A stretch of DNA of 64,000 nt, taken from NCBI GenBank assembly GCA_963576735.1, contig OY755186.1, positions 15,115,970 through 15,179,969 on the forward strand, in the 5' to 3' direction. The first letter of the stretch is position 1. Each line of letters begins with the position of its first letter. This DNA is from Bedellia somnulentella (lineage: Eukaryota; Arthropoda; Insecta; Lepidoptera; Bedelliidae). A model generated the notes under the pieces. That model did not search any database and was not told the origin of the DNA. It worked only from the letters and a program-made list of their open reading frames with translations. Positions 42,382-55,200 of this stretch are shown here, in pieces. Both the position numbers and the translations under genes were made by a program.

Positions 42382-43850
42382 TCATGTCGACTCAAAATTA
42401 TTTTGGAAAGAACTGTCTAAATTAAAATCATCTGTACCAATAATCAAGAGAATACCTCGTGGTGCACGTAAATATGTGCCAGACAAATATCTTAAAACAC
42501 GTTTTGCAGCAAGCCAGTGAGATTCATCATAACATGTGTTATATTGACTTAATTTGCTACAACAGAAAGCTATATCTGGACGGGTGCATACAGCAAGATA
42601 CATTAGACTACCAATAAGTTCTTGGTATGGAAATTTATTATCAACATTTTGTGCTTTAGGCAAGTTAAAATTGACTTCCATTGGTGTAGAAATCGGGTTA
42701 CAATTTTCCATTCCGAATCTAATCAAGACATTTTTAATATATTCCGATTGAGTTAAAGTTAAAATACCGTTCTCCCTATCTCGGTCCACTTTCATACCTA
42801 GAGCTTGTTTGACAGGTCCCAGCAACTTAATATCGAAATGAGACTTAAGTAATTTGTAAAGTTTTTCTTTTTGCTGCCTATCAGAACTAAAAACAAAAAA
42901 ATCATCAACATAAAGTGCAATAATAACTGCATCTTTAATATATACACATTTTTCGCTCTTTAATTGTATAAAGCCATCTGTAATCAATACTTCGTTAACT
43001 TTTTCATTCCAAGCACGACTTGCTTGCTTAAGACCATATAAGCTTTTTCTTAGCAAACAAACTTTATGCTGTCATTCGACAACAAAACCATCAGGTTGTT
43101 CCATATATATAGTTTCTGATAAATTTCCATGCAGAAAAGCAGTATTTACATCAATATGTTCAACATCCATATCATACTCAACACTAATAGCAAACAATAA
43201 ACGTAATGTGCAGTGACGAACTACAGGTGAAAAAGTTTCTTGGTAATCAATACCATAAATTTGATTAAAACCTTTTGCAACTAAACGAGCTTTATATTTT
43301 TAAAATTTCCCGCTAGGATCTACTTTCTCTTTGAATACCCATTTACTCTTAATAATATTTCCATCTTTAGGTCTATCTACAATATCCCATACTTTATGTA
43401 ACATAAGAGAATTATATTCTTCTTGCATAGCTTTCAACCAAAAAATAGCCTTATCACTATTAATAGCTTGCTTAAAACTTTTCGGTTCATTCATATTAAA
43501 GAAAGATAAATCTGAAAAATAGTTCATTTCATAATCTCTGAACCTAATAGGTAGTTTATGTTCACGTACAGGCCTAATATTTTCTATATTTACATTTGCA
43601 TCATCAGGTAAATTAATATCGATAGGTTCATTTTCTATTATTGAATTGTTAGGTAAAGAATTCATTTCAACTTGCTCATCATGTAAAACTACTTCTTGTA
43701 CAGTAGATTCATTATTAGATAAATCAACATCAAAAGAGTTTGTACTAAAATCTTCTTTATTATTTACATCATTATTTACTATCATCACATCTATATTATT
43801 GGATGAATTTGAAACTTTAGAAGAATTATTTTTATAACTAATGGGCCCAT
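42382..43850 (-). pseudogene. Ty1/copia-type pol fragment (reverse transcriptase)
   Basis: A single minus-strand frame from about 43830 to 42382 is broken by TAA at 43302-43300 and TGA at 43074-43072. Signatures are NEPKSFKQAINSDKAIFW (acidic lead-in), KSLYGLKQASRAWN, the catalytic ALYVDDFFVF, STPMEVNFN and YLAVCTRPDI, the copia-type order. The integrase region and the RNase H domain are missing at the two ends, and no long terminal repeats were seen, so this is an isolated piece. Apart from the two stops the frame is well kept. Confidence 0.8.
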
Positions 43851-44005
43851 AACCAATGTTAAAGTAAACACCAAATACGTTAAAATTGATATATTAATCA
43901 ATATAAAAATAACATATTCACATTCTTGAAAAACTTCTATAATACACAGGAAAAAATATAGAACAAACAACAATCTATTTTATATACGTCAATTCTTAAT
44001 GACAA
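43851..44005. other. Short AT-rich spacer between two opposed retroelement fragments
   Basis: No feature is seen. It separates the minus-strand copia piece from the plus-strand LINE. Confidence 0.4.
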
Positions 44006-46740
44006 ATCATAAATTCATAAATTGTTAAATACAAAAGAGGTTTGTTTAACAGTATCAGTTGCATCGTCACTCACTAGAACTATAAAAGCAGTGGTTGAGA
44101 ACAATGATTTTGAAAGCTGGAAAAATTTGCTTTTATTTAGTTTCAAAACTCTGCATGCACCTAAAAATTCTAAATTATCACTTACACAGACAATAAAACA
44201 TAACTGCTTAGCTCCTTTAGACACAGATTTTATAACTAAATTACCACAAAACAGTTTCGATATAAACCGTAAAATTAAAAGTAAAATTTCAGATGGCGAC
44301 ATTAGAGGTGCTGCACAATTAATATTTTCTAGTGACACCTTAGCTCCTGACACCCCAGAAACGCTGCTATCGCTGCAGTCGAAGCATCCTACTTCAAACA
44401 GAGGCTTGACCATGCCAGATGCGCCGGACCAATCTATCGTCGCACCCGAGGCGACAGCACAGGAAATCCTGGCGGCGATACTGTCTTTCAGGAACGGATC
44501 TGCTGGTGGCCTCGATGGTCTTACACCGCAACATCTGAAAGATCTTTTGTGTGGGGCCGTCGGGGAACACAGAGATGCGTTACTTGCTCAGTTGACCCAC
44601 TTAGTGAACCTCATGCTGTCGGGTCGGGTCTGTGACGATATTTTGGATATCTTATATGGCGCAAACCTTTGTGCATTAAAAAAAAAGACGGTGGTATACG
44701 GCCAATAGCTGTCGGCAACACAATTCGCCGCTTAGTGTCAAAAATTTGTTGCAAGTATATTCTACCGGATCTTGCAACATACTTTGAACCGAAACAGCTG
44801 GGTTTTGGCACTCGCGGTGGTTGTGAAGCTGCAGTACATTCGGCTCGCACATACGTCGCACATGGGGCGGGCCAAGTCCTTTTGAAGGTGGATGTTAAAA
44901 ATGCATTCAACTCAGTGGATCGGGGAGCCTTGTTGACTGAAGTTAAAAAAAAAGCTCCGCATATTTACAACTATGTTTGGCAATGTTATAGCAAACCTTC
45001 GAAATTATTATACAAAGAAAATTTAATTTCATCTTGTATCGGCTGTCAACAAGGAGATCCCTTAGGACCAGCAATATTCAGCCTAGCTATCCATCCATAC
45101 ATTGAATCAATCGCCTCTAAATTCAATGTATGGTACCTAGACGACGGGACCATAGGTGGTGAAGCGAATACAGTATTAAACGACTTTCAAAATTTAAAAT
45201 TATCTTTTTCATCCATTGGCCTAGATTTTAATTTCAATAAATGCGAATTATATATTAAAAACTGTCTGCCCAATGAAAAAAAAAAGAAATAATAAATAAA
45301 TTCAACGAAATAGCACCAAACATTACGGTCCTAAATAATGATTCGCTTCGTCTCCTTGGAGCCCCTCTAAACGAAAATTCTCTACCAGGTTTTATTCAAG
45401 ACAAAATTTCAAATTTCAACCAATATTCGGAGCGTTTACAATCTATTAATCCCCATTTAGCCTAAACAATTATAAAATTCTGTTTGTTCGTCCCCAAATT
45501 CACCTATTTTTTAAGATGTTGCGACACTTGGAGGCTTGTTTCGGCTTTAAACGATTTAGACAATATTATACGAGATACGTTAAGCAAAATTCTAAATTGT
45601 AAATTTGATGACAAAAACTGGGATCAGGCTACCCTACCAGTTCGGTTTGGAGGTTTGGGCATACGCAAACCATCTGACGTGGCTTTACCAGCTTTCTTGT
45701 CATCAGTACATTCTACAATTGATCTATACAAAAAAATTGTCAGTCCCTCTCTAGGTGACACAGAGATCAGTGGAATGGACGATGTCAAGACTGCTTGGAT
45801 TGCATTGCTTGGTCCAGATTCGAGTGTTCCGACAAACATGGCTTCTCAGAGGTCTTGGGATGACATACTGTGCGGGCGGATTCAATTAAACCTCTTGAAC
45901 TCTGCTTCCGATCCTGCACAGCGTGCTCGTCTCATGGCCTCTATGGAGCCTGAGTCGGGATACTGGTTGAATGCATTACCTTGTGAGGCGATTGGTACGT
46001 TACTGGACAGGTCGACTTTTTGTTTGGGAGTATGTTTGAGAGTTGGTGCCAAAATCAATGAAATTCATCGTTGTCGTTGTGGAGTACAGGTTGACCAATG
46101 GGGCCACCACGGACTTTCATGCCCCCGCAGTGCAGGTCGCCTATCACGACATGCTGCCTTAAATGATATCATCCGTCGGGCTCTTGTCAGCGCCCACGTG
46201 CCAGCCACCTTGGAACCTCCTGGATTAATGCGGGACGATGGCAAGAGACCTGATGGTATGACTTTGTTGCCTTGGAGAAATGGCAGGGCGCTGATATGGG
46301 ATGCAACCTGTGTCGACACTCTTGCGCCTTGCCATTTATCCGGGTCGGCGGCGCGTGCAGGTACTGCTGCTGCCAACGCCGAGAGTTTCAAACGGCGTAA
46401 ATACTCAGTTTTAACAAATGACTATCATTTCATACCTTTCGCCGTTGAAACTCTCGGCCCGTGGGGCAACGAGGCGCGGCTGTTCTTTAAAGAACTGTCC
46501 GCTCGCCTTGTGGAAGTGTGTGGTGATCCCAGAGCTGGCAGCTACCTCGGCCAACGCATTAGCTTGGCCATCCAAAGAGGGAATGCTGCTAGTATATTGG
46601 GCACGTTACCCTACACTGACAACGATGAATTTCACGAAATTTTTCGTTTGTAATGTATATATTTAGTTTTAATTGAATTTTTATACCATGATTGTAAATA
46701 TTTGTACTATAATGTAAATAAATAATACTTCCTGGCACAG
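44006..46740 (+). pseudogene. RLE-type LINE with reverse transcriptase, finger and nuclease-like C-terminus
   Basis: One frame covers 44022 to 46653 apart from three lesions: a shift at the A-run near 44690, a shift at the A-run near 45280, and TAA at 45463-45465. The polymerase part has NGSAGGLDGLTPQHLKDLLC, GGIRPIAVGNTIRRLVSKI, GFGTRGGCEAAVHSAR, LLKVDVKNAFNSVDR, GCQQGDPLGPAIFSLAIHP and the catalytic VWYLDDGTIGGEAN. The last part (45484-46653) has a CCHC-like CRCGVQVDQWGHHGLSC, then KRPDGMTLLPW, ALIWDATCVDT and AESFKRRKY. The (K/R)PD...D-(V/A)-T...KRRKY order matches the endonuclease of the Dong element at 37 kb, so this is also a restriction-like-endonuclease LINE, of a different clade. The left end is probably a 5' truncation; the 3' UTR is short and A/T-rich. 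Confidence 0.75.
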
Positions 46741-47358
46741 ATAATATAAATAATGGTTATACGGCCCCGGTTTCTCGATCTTTTGAGCCAACCGAAAATC
46801 TAAGTTAAATGGGAGGTTTTCTTTTTGAGAAATAAAACAACAACATAGTTTCCTAGAGCTCTGTAGATGGCGTTGATGTAACTACAGATCCACAATCATA
46901 ACTTGGCCGGTGGCGACTACTTGCACTACTGTCGCCATTTTGAAATTTCAACCTGTCATTGTCAGTTAGTTCTCAACTAAATAAAAATTATAGGGTGACC
47001 TACGTACATAAAAAAATATCACTTTCATTAATATTTTTTGTAGTGGAAACTTTTTTTAAAGACAATTATTTTTATGATGTATCTTTGCATATTAATAAAC
47101 GTTTTTATTTCCAAAATTTATGAAAATTATTATTTCTTTTGTTAAATTTTATCTAAGTAGGCTAACACCGTCCGAAAAGTTGTGCGCGCATGACTATAGC
47201 GGTGCGGGTTACGGGAAGTGGGGAAATAATCCCGAATAAGATTTCACTTCGTATACACTGATGCGTGGGTTCTAATCCTAATGCGGGGATGTACTAATGT
47301 GTCATTTCTTAAGTCATAACTGTCTGACAAATATATAAAAATACAAGGCAAATACGAC
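46741..47358. other. Intergenic stretch without recognised genes
   Basis: A GC-moderate segment at 46755-46930 (ACGGCCCCGGTTTCTCGATC, then GATCCACAATCATAACTTGG) may be part of an unidentified element. No frame was recognised. Confidence 0.35.
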
Positions 47359-47695
47359 GTGATAACCGATGTTGTACCTAATGGACCGTGCAAGCGACTA
47401 GTGTTCAAATCCCGGATCGGGCCTACACAAATTTGTCTTTTCTAAAGACATAGTGAGGGAAAATATTGTGAGGAAACCCACATGGCTGAGTTGTACTTAG
47501 TGGTGTGACAGTGTATTCGTTCAAAACGGCGATAGGCCTGCCCCCTATCACGTGAGTACACTGTTCACGCAAAACGTAGGTACTCTGAACACCAGGTGAC
47601 AAAGTCACGTGATGTTCAGAAGTATTAGTACCTCTGCCAAACCCCTTCGGGGGTATTCGGCGAGAACGTTTATGTTATGTTATGTTATATGTTAC
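47359..47695 (+). mobile_element. Family A SINE with degenerate head
   Basis: The A box is damaged, but GTGTTCAAATCCCGGATCGG and the rest to TTATGTTATG are kept. The 3' module reads CCCCTTCGGGGGTATTCGGCG. Confidence 0.75.
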
Positions 47696-47699
47696 AAGG

Positions 47700-48594
47700 C
47701 TGTTAACAGCAATAAAAAAGTTCCCAGGCCACAATCGTTTTGCCACAATAATTTCGCCAATGTCAACTTTAAAAACATGTGTCACATCACCATAGAGTAT
47801 TTTTTGGCGAGTAAAAACAACAAAAAGAATGTTAAATATAAATACCGTCTTTGTTTATTTACTTTTAAGCTATCTTGGCTTAAACTGATATTTATTTAAA
47901 CTTTTAAATCAGAACGTTTTTATGTACGTTCCGTTTTACGATATCATTACATCCAAGTGTGAAAACGGTGTGACGTTCCGTTCCTACCAGTAACATAGCT
48001 AGTCTGGCGCCATCTATCCTGAGAACAGGGAAGAAGAAAAAAAGAAAAAAAAGGAAAACCTCTCATTGAGAATGAATCAAACCCTTACTAAAAGTATTAA
48101 ACAAAGCACAATACGCAACAAAACTAAGAAGCTTTATTTCCAGGAGCTTTAAATAGAATTTTAGTATACAGTAAACGGTTTCTTTTTGATACTCTTTGTT
48201 TTGCAACCTAAACTAAAGTATTCCAGTAATTATCGGTTTTTCCTTGCACAACTACAACAGCTCACAACAAATAACATTATTATCATCCCACATTGGAGTC
48301 AATAAAATATAAGCGAGATAATTGAATAAAATCTATCAAACATTCCATTAATTTCATATCCATCCATCCATCCACGTCAATCTTCGGTGTCGATAGCCAA
48401 ACATTGGCGGAAATGTCAACTTAACATCACAGCTGATCTTCCCGCCAAAAGGAGATTTTCATATTTTATCGGTAAAATCAGCCGCGGCGAAAAAAAAAAT
48501 ATATATATGATAATTTCCAATTTTCCGTAAATGGCAATGGCGGAAATGATGGTGTGTCAGTACCGCCAGTGGCACTAGCCCAGTGTTGAGTTTA
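47700..48594. other. Intergenic stretch upstream of the MAGE gene
   Basis: It contains an A-rich run at 48030-48055 and a (CATC)n run at 48358-48376. Positions 48375-48600 include GC-moderate pieces (TTGGCGGAAATGTCAACTTA, GCCGCGGCG). No gene was recognised. Confidence 0.4.
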
Positions 48595-48640
48595 TTTTTA
48601 CATACATCATATACTCACGGCCAGAGCCAAGGAATTATTT
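48595..48640 (-). repeat. Family B 3' tail fragment
   Basis: Only the CATACATCATATACTCACGG tail and the GAGCCAAGGAATTA block remain, with the hairpin part deleted. Confidence 0.45.
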
Positions 48641-48804
48641 TTGAGTTATCAGTTTATTTTTATTTGGTTAAAATGGCGGTGGCTATTGTTTCAATAAAAA
48701 ATGGCCCAGATCTTATCGATCTATTTCAGCATTGAATCAGACGAAACAGACATTTGATTTGCATAAAAAAATAGATTTAATTCTTCACTTAAATTTTAAA
48801 ACAC

Positions 48805-49000
48805 ACAAAAAATAAGGAAAGCAGGTGTCCGAAGTATGAAGAATAAAAGAGCATGTATGAAACGATTGATGGATGTGAACGAAGCCAGAGATGTGAATGA
48901 AACCATTGTGGAACGCAATAAATCTATTGAGTATTGAGTATTGAGGTTTGGCTACCCCAATGGGAACTAACGGCGTGAGAATATCTATGTAGGTATGTAC
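48805..49000 (+). pseudogene. Chimeric LINE 3' relic (family C with another LINE end inside)
   Basis: Family C blocks (GTCCGAAGTATGAAGAATAA, GAGCATGTATG) lead into a segment GTGGAACGCAATAAATCTAT TGAGTATTGAG. This is the 3' end of the LINE seen at 33990-34400. The family C terminus follows (GGCTACCCCAATGGGAAC, GGCGTGAGAAT). Confidence 0.55.
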
Positions 49001-49215
49001 CAAAAAAGTGATTTCCTTGACACTGGTGAAATTATTGTAACCTGTACGATGGAAGCCATTAGGCAAAAGTTGAAATTTGAACAGGATTTGTTTGTTTTGT
49101 TTGTGTGTTTAAAAATTATTTTAACTAGGATCTATTCTGTATTGTTTTGATAATTTCTTTTTCTTATACTACAATACTACACAATCAAGCAAGGATAAAC
49201 AAAGGTACCGAAATA

Positions 49216-52200
49216 ATGGATACGGATATAAGTGATACTGTCAAAGAATGTGTAAGATTTATATTATGCCGTGAAGGCAGCAAGATACCAATAAAAAGAG
49301 CCGAAATAATCAAACATCTGAGTACTAACCTACAAACACCGGCAAATCAAATAAATACCATTATTGCCGAAGCGAACAAAGTTCTCAAGACCGTAAGTAA
49401 TATTTTTTTTATTTCAGATTAAGGTGTTATACTATTGTAACCTTTCTTATAAATCTTGACTAACTGAGAACATACATACTTATACTCACGGCCATAAATC
49501 CCAAAAAAGGATAGCCGGATCTTCAGAGCTAGTAACTCCTAGTCAAATTTAAAAGTTGATAGAGGACAAGATGGTAGAAATAAAGTATCGTTGGTGATGG
49601 GACTCCAACCGCATTGCCAAAATACCACTTAAAAAAACCCCATACACTTAGTCACCTCCCATAGAGACATTAAGACACCCATAGGTAGAAAGGGGTATTG
49701 ACATTCTAAGCCGGCACTGAGTAGAAATTACTAACTGATTAGAATAGTAAATATAATATTTTCAATTTTCTGTATGTCACTTTTACCTATTCTATATAAA
49801 ATGCCCAACGAGCTTAAGCTTAATAGTCCCAGGGTGGTGCAGGGTGCTGCCGATGTTATAAGCAGCCAGAGCTTTAGAATAGAAGTAGAACTAAGTGCAG
49901 ACAGGAAAAGATTGCAAAATAACGAGTATTTAGTGATTGGTCTCCAGTCTCCTCACCCAATAATCTCTTAAAATCCCCAACACAAGAAGTTACCACATAC
50001 AACACTCTATGGAAGAAATGCATTACTGCTATTCTAAACTGACACTGCATAATACTAAATGTGTTATGCACAAATTTAAAACAAGTTTTTTGAGTTGGTC
50101 TGAGAAGAAAGAGTAGAAAGATGGTTAGCTAGTTAGTGGATTCTACACTAGATCTGTAAAACAAATTTAATTCACTGTGAGGAGAACAAACTCTAATAGT
50201 TACAATAGTTGTCGCAGTTCTAAACAAACAATTACAGTCAACTAGAAATTCCACTACCAAATTCGAGGCAGTTATTCTTTTCCAGAACTTGGACTTTTAA
50301 CTACACACATGATTTTTGTTTAGATTTGGTATGATATCTTATAACCAATAGTTTATTAATTTAGTAGGATTAGATGTTTGGTCACAATTAATAACCATGT
50401 AGTGCTGGCTTAGAATAGCACTACCCCCTTTCTACCCTCAGGTGTTGTAAGAGGCAGCTAAGGGTATGGGGCTTTTTTTAGTTGTTTTTGGGTGATGCAG
50501 TTGGAGACCTATATTTGTACCATCTTGTGCCCTATTAACTTCCAAATATGGCTGAGGAGTTTCTAGCTCTTAAGCTCTGGCTACCCCTTTTTGGGATTTA
50601 TGGCTGTGAGTATTTGTATGTATGTAATATTTATTTACACACAACATATAATCTTGACAGATGAGACACTTAATATGATTACATTTCACTTAACATTTCA
50701 ATCGAAAATGTATACAATAAGACGTAACAGATAACACATAGAACAAAAAAGCTAAGAAAAGAAACACATAACCAATATATAAAATTTACCACTATCTTAT
50801 ATTAATATCATTTCTTTCTATAATAACTTAAATAACTAACACACTACAAGTTATAATAATTATTACATTGAAAAATTTCAGGTTTATGGCTACAAGTTGA
50901 TTCAGGTGGATGTCAAAAGTGGTGTACAATACATAGTGGTTCTAACAGAAGAATGTAACTCATTGCCATCCACTGTCGTTGATCCTCGACAGAATAGACT
51001 GTTGAATGCTGCACTGACTCACATTTTTATGAGTTGTGGATCTGTGAAAGAAGGTACTTCATTTTATTTTATGTATTCAAAAACATTAAGCAGATTCCAA
51101 TCAATACAATACAAACATATTAATATACAAAATAGAGCTAGATCATATTCCTAGGTATATGTCCCTAGCATGCACATACTATTACTTAGAATACTGTTAT
51201 AATTTTACACATACATTTATGAGCATAATCCAAAAGTTGCTAGAATCAAACCAAAAAATGATGAAAAATGATAATGATATCAAATATTGCTGGGTATATC
51301 ATTCTGATACTTAATTTTAAACTAAAGAATGAAACTTCACTGTCTATTACTAGCAATCCAAAATAATTGCATCTTGATCCCCCTCACTAATAAAGTGATC
51401 ATACTGGCAGTAGAGAATTACTACACACGAAACATTTAGATCAAATATGTATGTGAATTTGTTAAATAAGGCAGGCATACAAAGTGTAAAGAATAAAAGA
51501 GTAACTGTTAAAAGAACAAAAAAATTTGCTGGAGAGGTTTGCCAGTATCATATAAAGTAGGTGATCAATGGGAACAAATGATATGCTTTTTGATACACTA
51601 CTAATATTTTGTAGATAATTTATTTTCTGTTTGTTTTGTCTGATGGAGACCCATCACCAAAAACATTAACATTACAATCTTTTCCCCACTGAACTTCCAA
51701 TAGTGGCTGAAGATTTTTTTCATCCGAAGCTCTTGCTTACCCTTCTAGGGATTTATAGTTGTGAATATATGTATGTATGTATCTAATTAACAGGCAAACA
51801 AAATACCTACATCAGTTTAATATAAACTTACAATAAATAAATTACACAATATTAACTGTTTTATGCCCAATATTTTTAGAAGAAATGTGGAAATTCTTGG
51901 ATGAGGCTGGTCTTCTTGATGAAAATGACATTGCCAGTAGAAAAAACTTCATCAATACATTTACCAAGCAAATGTATTTGACTTATAATAAGGTAGGTTT
52001 CATTATAATCTGGGTATATTTAATTTAAAATTATTTTTTTTAATTTTTGACTGAATTGGCTTTCAATTGTGACATTTCACATTCATAAACACAACTCAAG
52101 GCTAAAAATTCCAAAAACAGAGGACAGAGCTTTGGAATATTCCTCAGCCATTTTTTGAAGTTAAGTGGGGAAAAGACAGTCAAACAACTGTTTTTGGTGA

Positions 52201-55200
52201 TGGGTCTCCAACTGCATCATCAATCACTTAAAAGCCCCAATTCCCTTGGCCGCCTCTTACAAAGCCTCAAGAAGAAATGGGGTAGCATTATTCTAAGCCG
52301 ACACTACACAGCCAAATCCTTAAACGGGGAATTTAAAGGGTCACAGTTAGAAATCTTTAGTTAAGTTTAAAAGTTGAGTGTGGAAAGATAATAGTTGCAG
52401 GTAGGGCTGCCATCACCTGATCTGCCGACGCCGGACGAACACGGCAAAAAACCCGGACATTTGGGCGAAATTTCGGTTTTTCCCCGGACGCCGTATTTGT
52501 AGCAAAAAAAAAAGTCATATTTTTTTTAATTTTTATTTGTTCTTATTAAAATAGTATGAAGTCGGTAGGCACGCATGTTTAAAATATAACTCTTACTGTT
52601 GTAACAAAATAATTATTGAACACTCGTTTTTAGGTATCAATCAAATTATTAAATAATAGGTACGTAGGTAGCTACTTCTATAAATTAACTATACTAAGAG
52701 ACTAAGGCCTAAGGATTAAACTCGGAGTTAAGGTTTAACTCCGGATTAGTTGGACCAAGTAACTCGGATCTGAATCGTTTATAATTATAAAATAGTCAGG
52801 TACGCAAGTAGACGCAACAAATAATAGACATTTATATAAAACTAGTGGATCGGCCCAGCTTCGCAAGGGTAGCGTTGTTTTTTTAAATATCTGAGGTTTT
52901 TTTCTTCTGTCACTGCTCAAGCATTGTGAAATTTAGCGCAATGTTTTCAATTTATTAAATTTATAGCACTCCCTAAACAGTGTAGTTTGGTGATTTTGAA
53001 TGCGCTTTTATGAACGGTTCAGTATTTCCGTTTAATAGCAAATTTTGGAATAAAACGCTATGAAGTATTTATAACAATCTAAAAAATAAATCATTACGTG
53101 ATGTAGGATGCAACTACTGCCGCCATCTAGTATGTTATATGTAAATTAGTAAAGATTTGGCTTTGGTCACGGGCGCGATGGCTAATTTTATGTATAATTT
53201 CGGTGTTTCTCTACCGATTTCTATGATTCTTTTTTTTATCGAATAGGTAATAAAGTTACCTTTTTTAAATTAGTGATGAGTGAGAGGTTTACAAAAGTAA
53301 GAGTAAACAAATAAATCAGAATGTTCCGAATTGCTAAGCTATCAGGAATTACACGTGTTATTGTGAGTCAACCGTAAAAGATAGACATAAACTGTTGAAG
53401 ATTTTTTTTGGATGATTTTATGAAGAATATTTCCGTCATACATGATTTCTATGTAAGTTTAACCATTAAGGCTGCACACGCGACGGAAGCTTAAAAAACG
53501 GAGTAACTTCTCCCTTTTTTTCCAAAATTTCCCAAAATTCTCCTTTACTACTCTGCTGGAAAGTATACAAAAACCTGCCTAGGAGTATGAAGAATAATTG
53601 TACCAAGTTTCGTTAAAACCCATCGAGTAGTTTTTGCTTCCATAAGGCACATACAAACCGACAGACAGACAGACAAAAATATTACTGATTGCATTTTTGG
53701 CATAAGTATCGATCCCTTATCACCACCTGATAGTTATTTTGAAAATATATTTCATGTACAGAATTAATCTCTCTACAGATTTATTATAAGTGTAGATAAA
53801 ACACTCTTTCTGAGGTAACAAAATAATAATTATAAAACGCTTGCTTTTTTTGGTATCAATCCAATTAATATATAATTCGTACTTCTAATGTACTACTAAA
53901 TCGTTTATTATTTTAAACTACAAAGTTAGGTGCGCTAAAGTGCCTTAAAGTCAACAAATAAATAGACATTTACGACTACCTATTTTGCCGCGCGCTTTTT
54001 GAATGCGGGTTATTGTAACGGAATTTCTTACTAAGATTTATTTCAACTTATCGCTTACCAATAAAAAAAGTGGGTTTCCCTCGATGACAAAAGAGTCCGG
54101 GTTTCACCCGGACTCTTTTAAAAACCCCGCCCGGACGTCCCCCGGACGCCCACCAAACTAGGACAAATCCGGGGAAACCCGGACGGATGGCAGCCCTAGT
54201 TGCAGGTGACCTAAATTTAATATTAATATTTATCAAAGGTAGGAGAGGGTGATTTCACAAGATACATATTCGATTGGGGCCAACGGGCGATGGAGGAAGT
54301 ACCAAAAATGTTCCTGCTCAAAAAAGTGGCTGAGGTAATTCTTTTATCAATACTTTTGCTAGAGGTGTGGGCAAATATAAGAAAAGAGTTACATTAAAAG
54401 TGGTTTAGGTTTTAATGCAAAGTATGATGATAATGTGGTATGTGATATAAAATTAAATAGGTTTGTTTGTATAGAAAATCCATTAAGTTTTTATACACTT
54501 TCCAGCAGATTGCTTGATTCCTACACTGTGATTGAGCTCATACAGTAAGAAGTCTGCCATAATTGTATACAAAGCCATTTAGCGCTTAATACATTGACAT
54601 CTCAACCGAACGTATATGTAATACTTCTGGTTCAAAAGTTAGTCGCTGAAATTACCATACCAACATTGAAAACAAAATTATTACCCTTCCTTTTGGCTTT
54701 GCTGTAATTGCAATTATATCTACTTATAGTAATTCTTCAAGCATTTCTTAGCGTTGAGTAGATGTAGAAGTGTTAAAATGAAGATTTGTTGGTGATGAGA
54801 TAGCCACGACGACGCCTAAAAATTGCTTTGAAAACCTTAGTATACTTTCTTTCTGTCTTATTCTAAGCCGATATTTCACAGCATAAACACATTGTGCCTA
54901 CACCAATTTGGTTTTTCTAAAGTCATTTGTGTGGTAAAGATCGTGAGGAAGTGTATTCGTACAAAAATGGCGATAAGCCTACCCCCAATCACGTGAGTAC
55001 ACTGTCCTACTGTACACTGTCACGTGATGTTTAGACGTATTTAGTACCTCTGCCAACCCCTTCGAGGAAATATGGCGTGAACGCTTGAATTTGAGTCAAT
55101 TAATGTAAAAGTGATTGTAAATATACATAGGATAAGAGTCTTTTTTTACAAAACAATATAAATTCAATGTGGTTTAATATTTCGCAGACATTTGACAAAA

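Noticed and set aside
45624..46391. Minus-strand frames of 71 and 108 codons
   Set aside because: They are shadows of the LINE endonuclease region on the plus strand.
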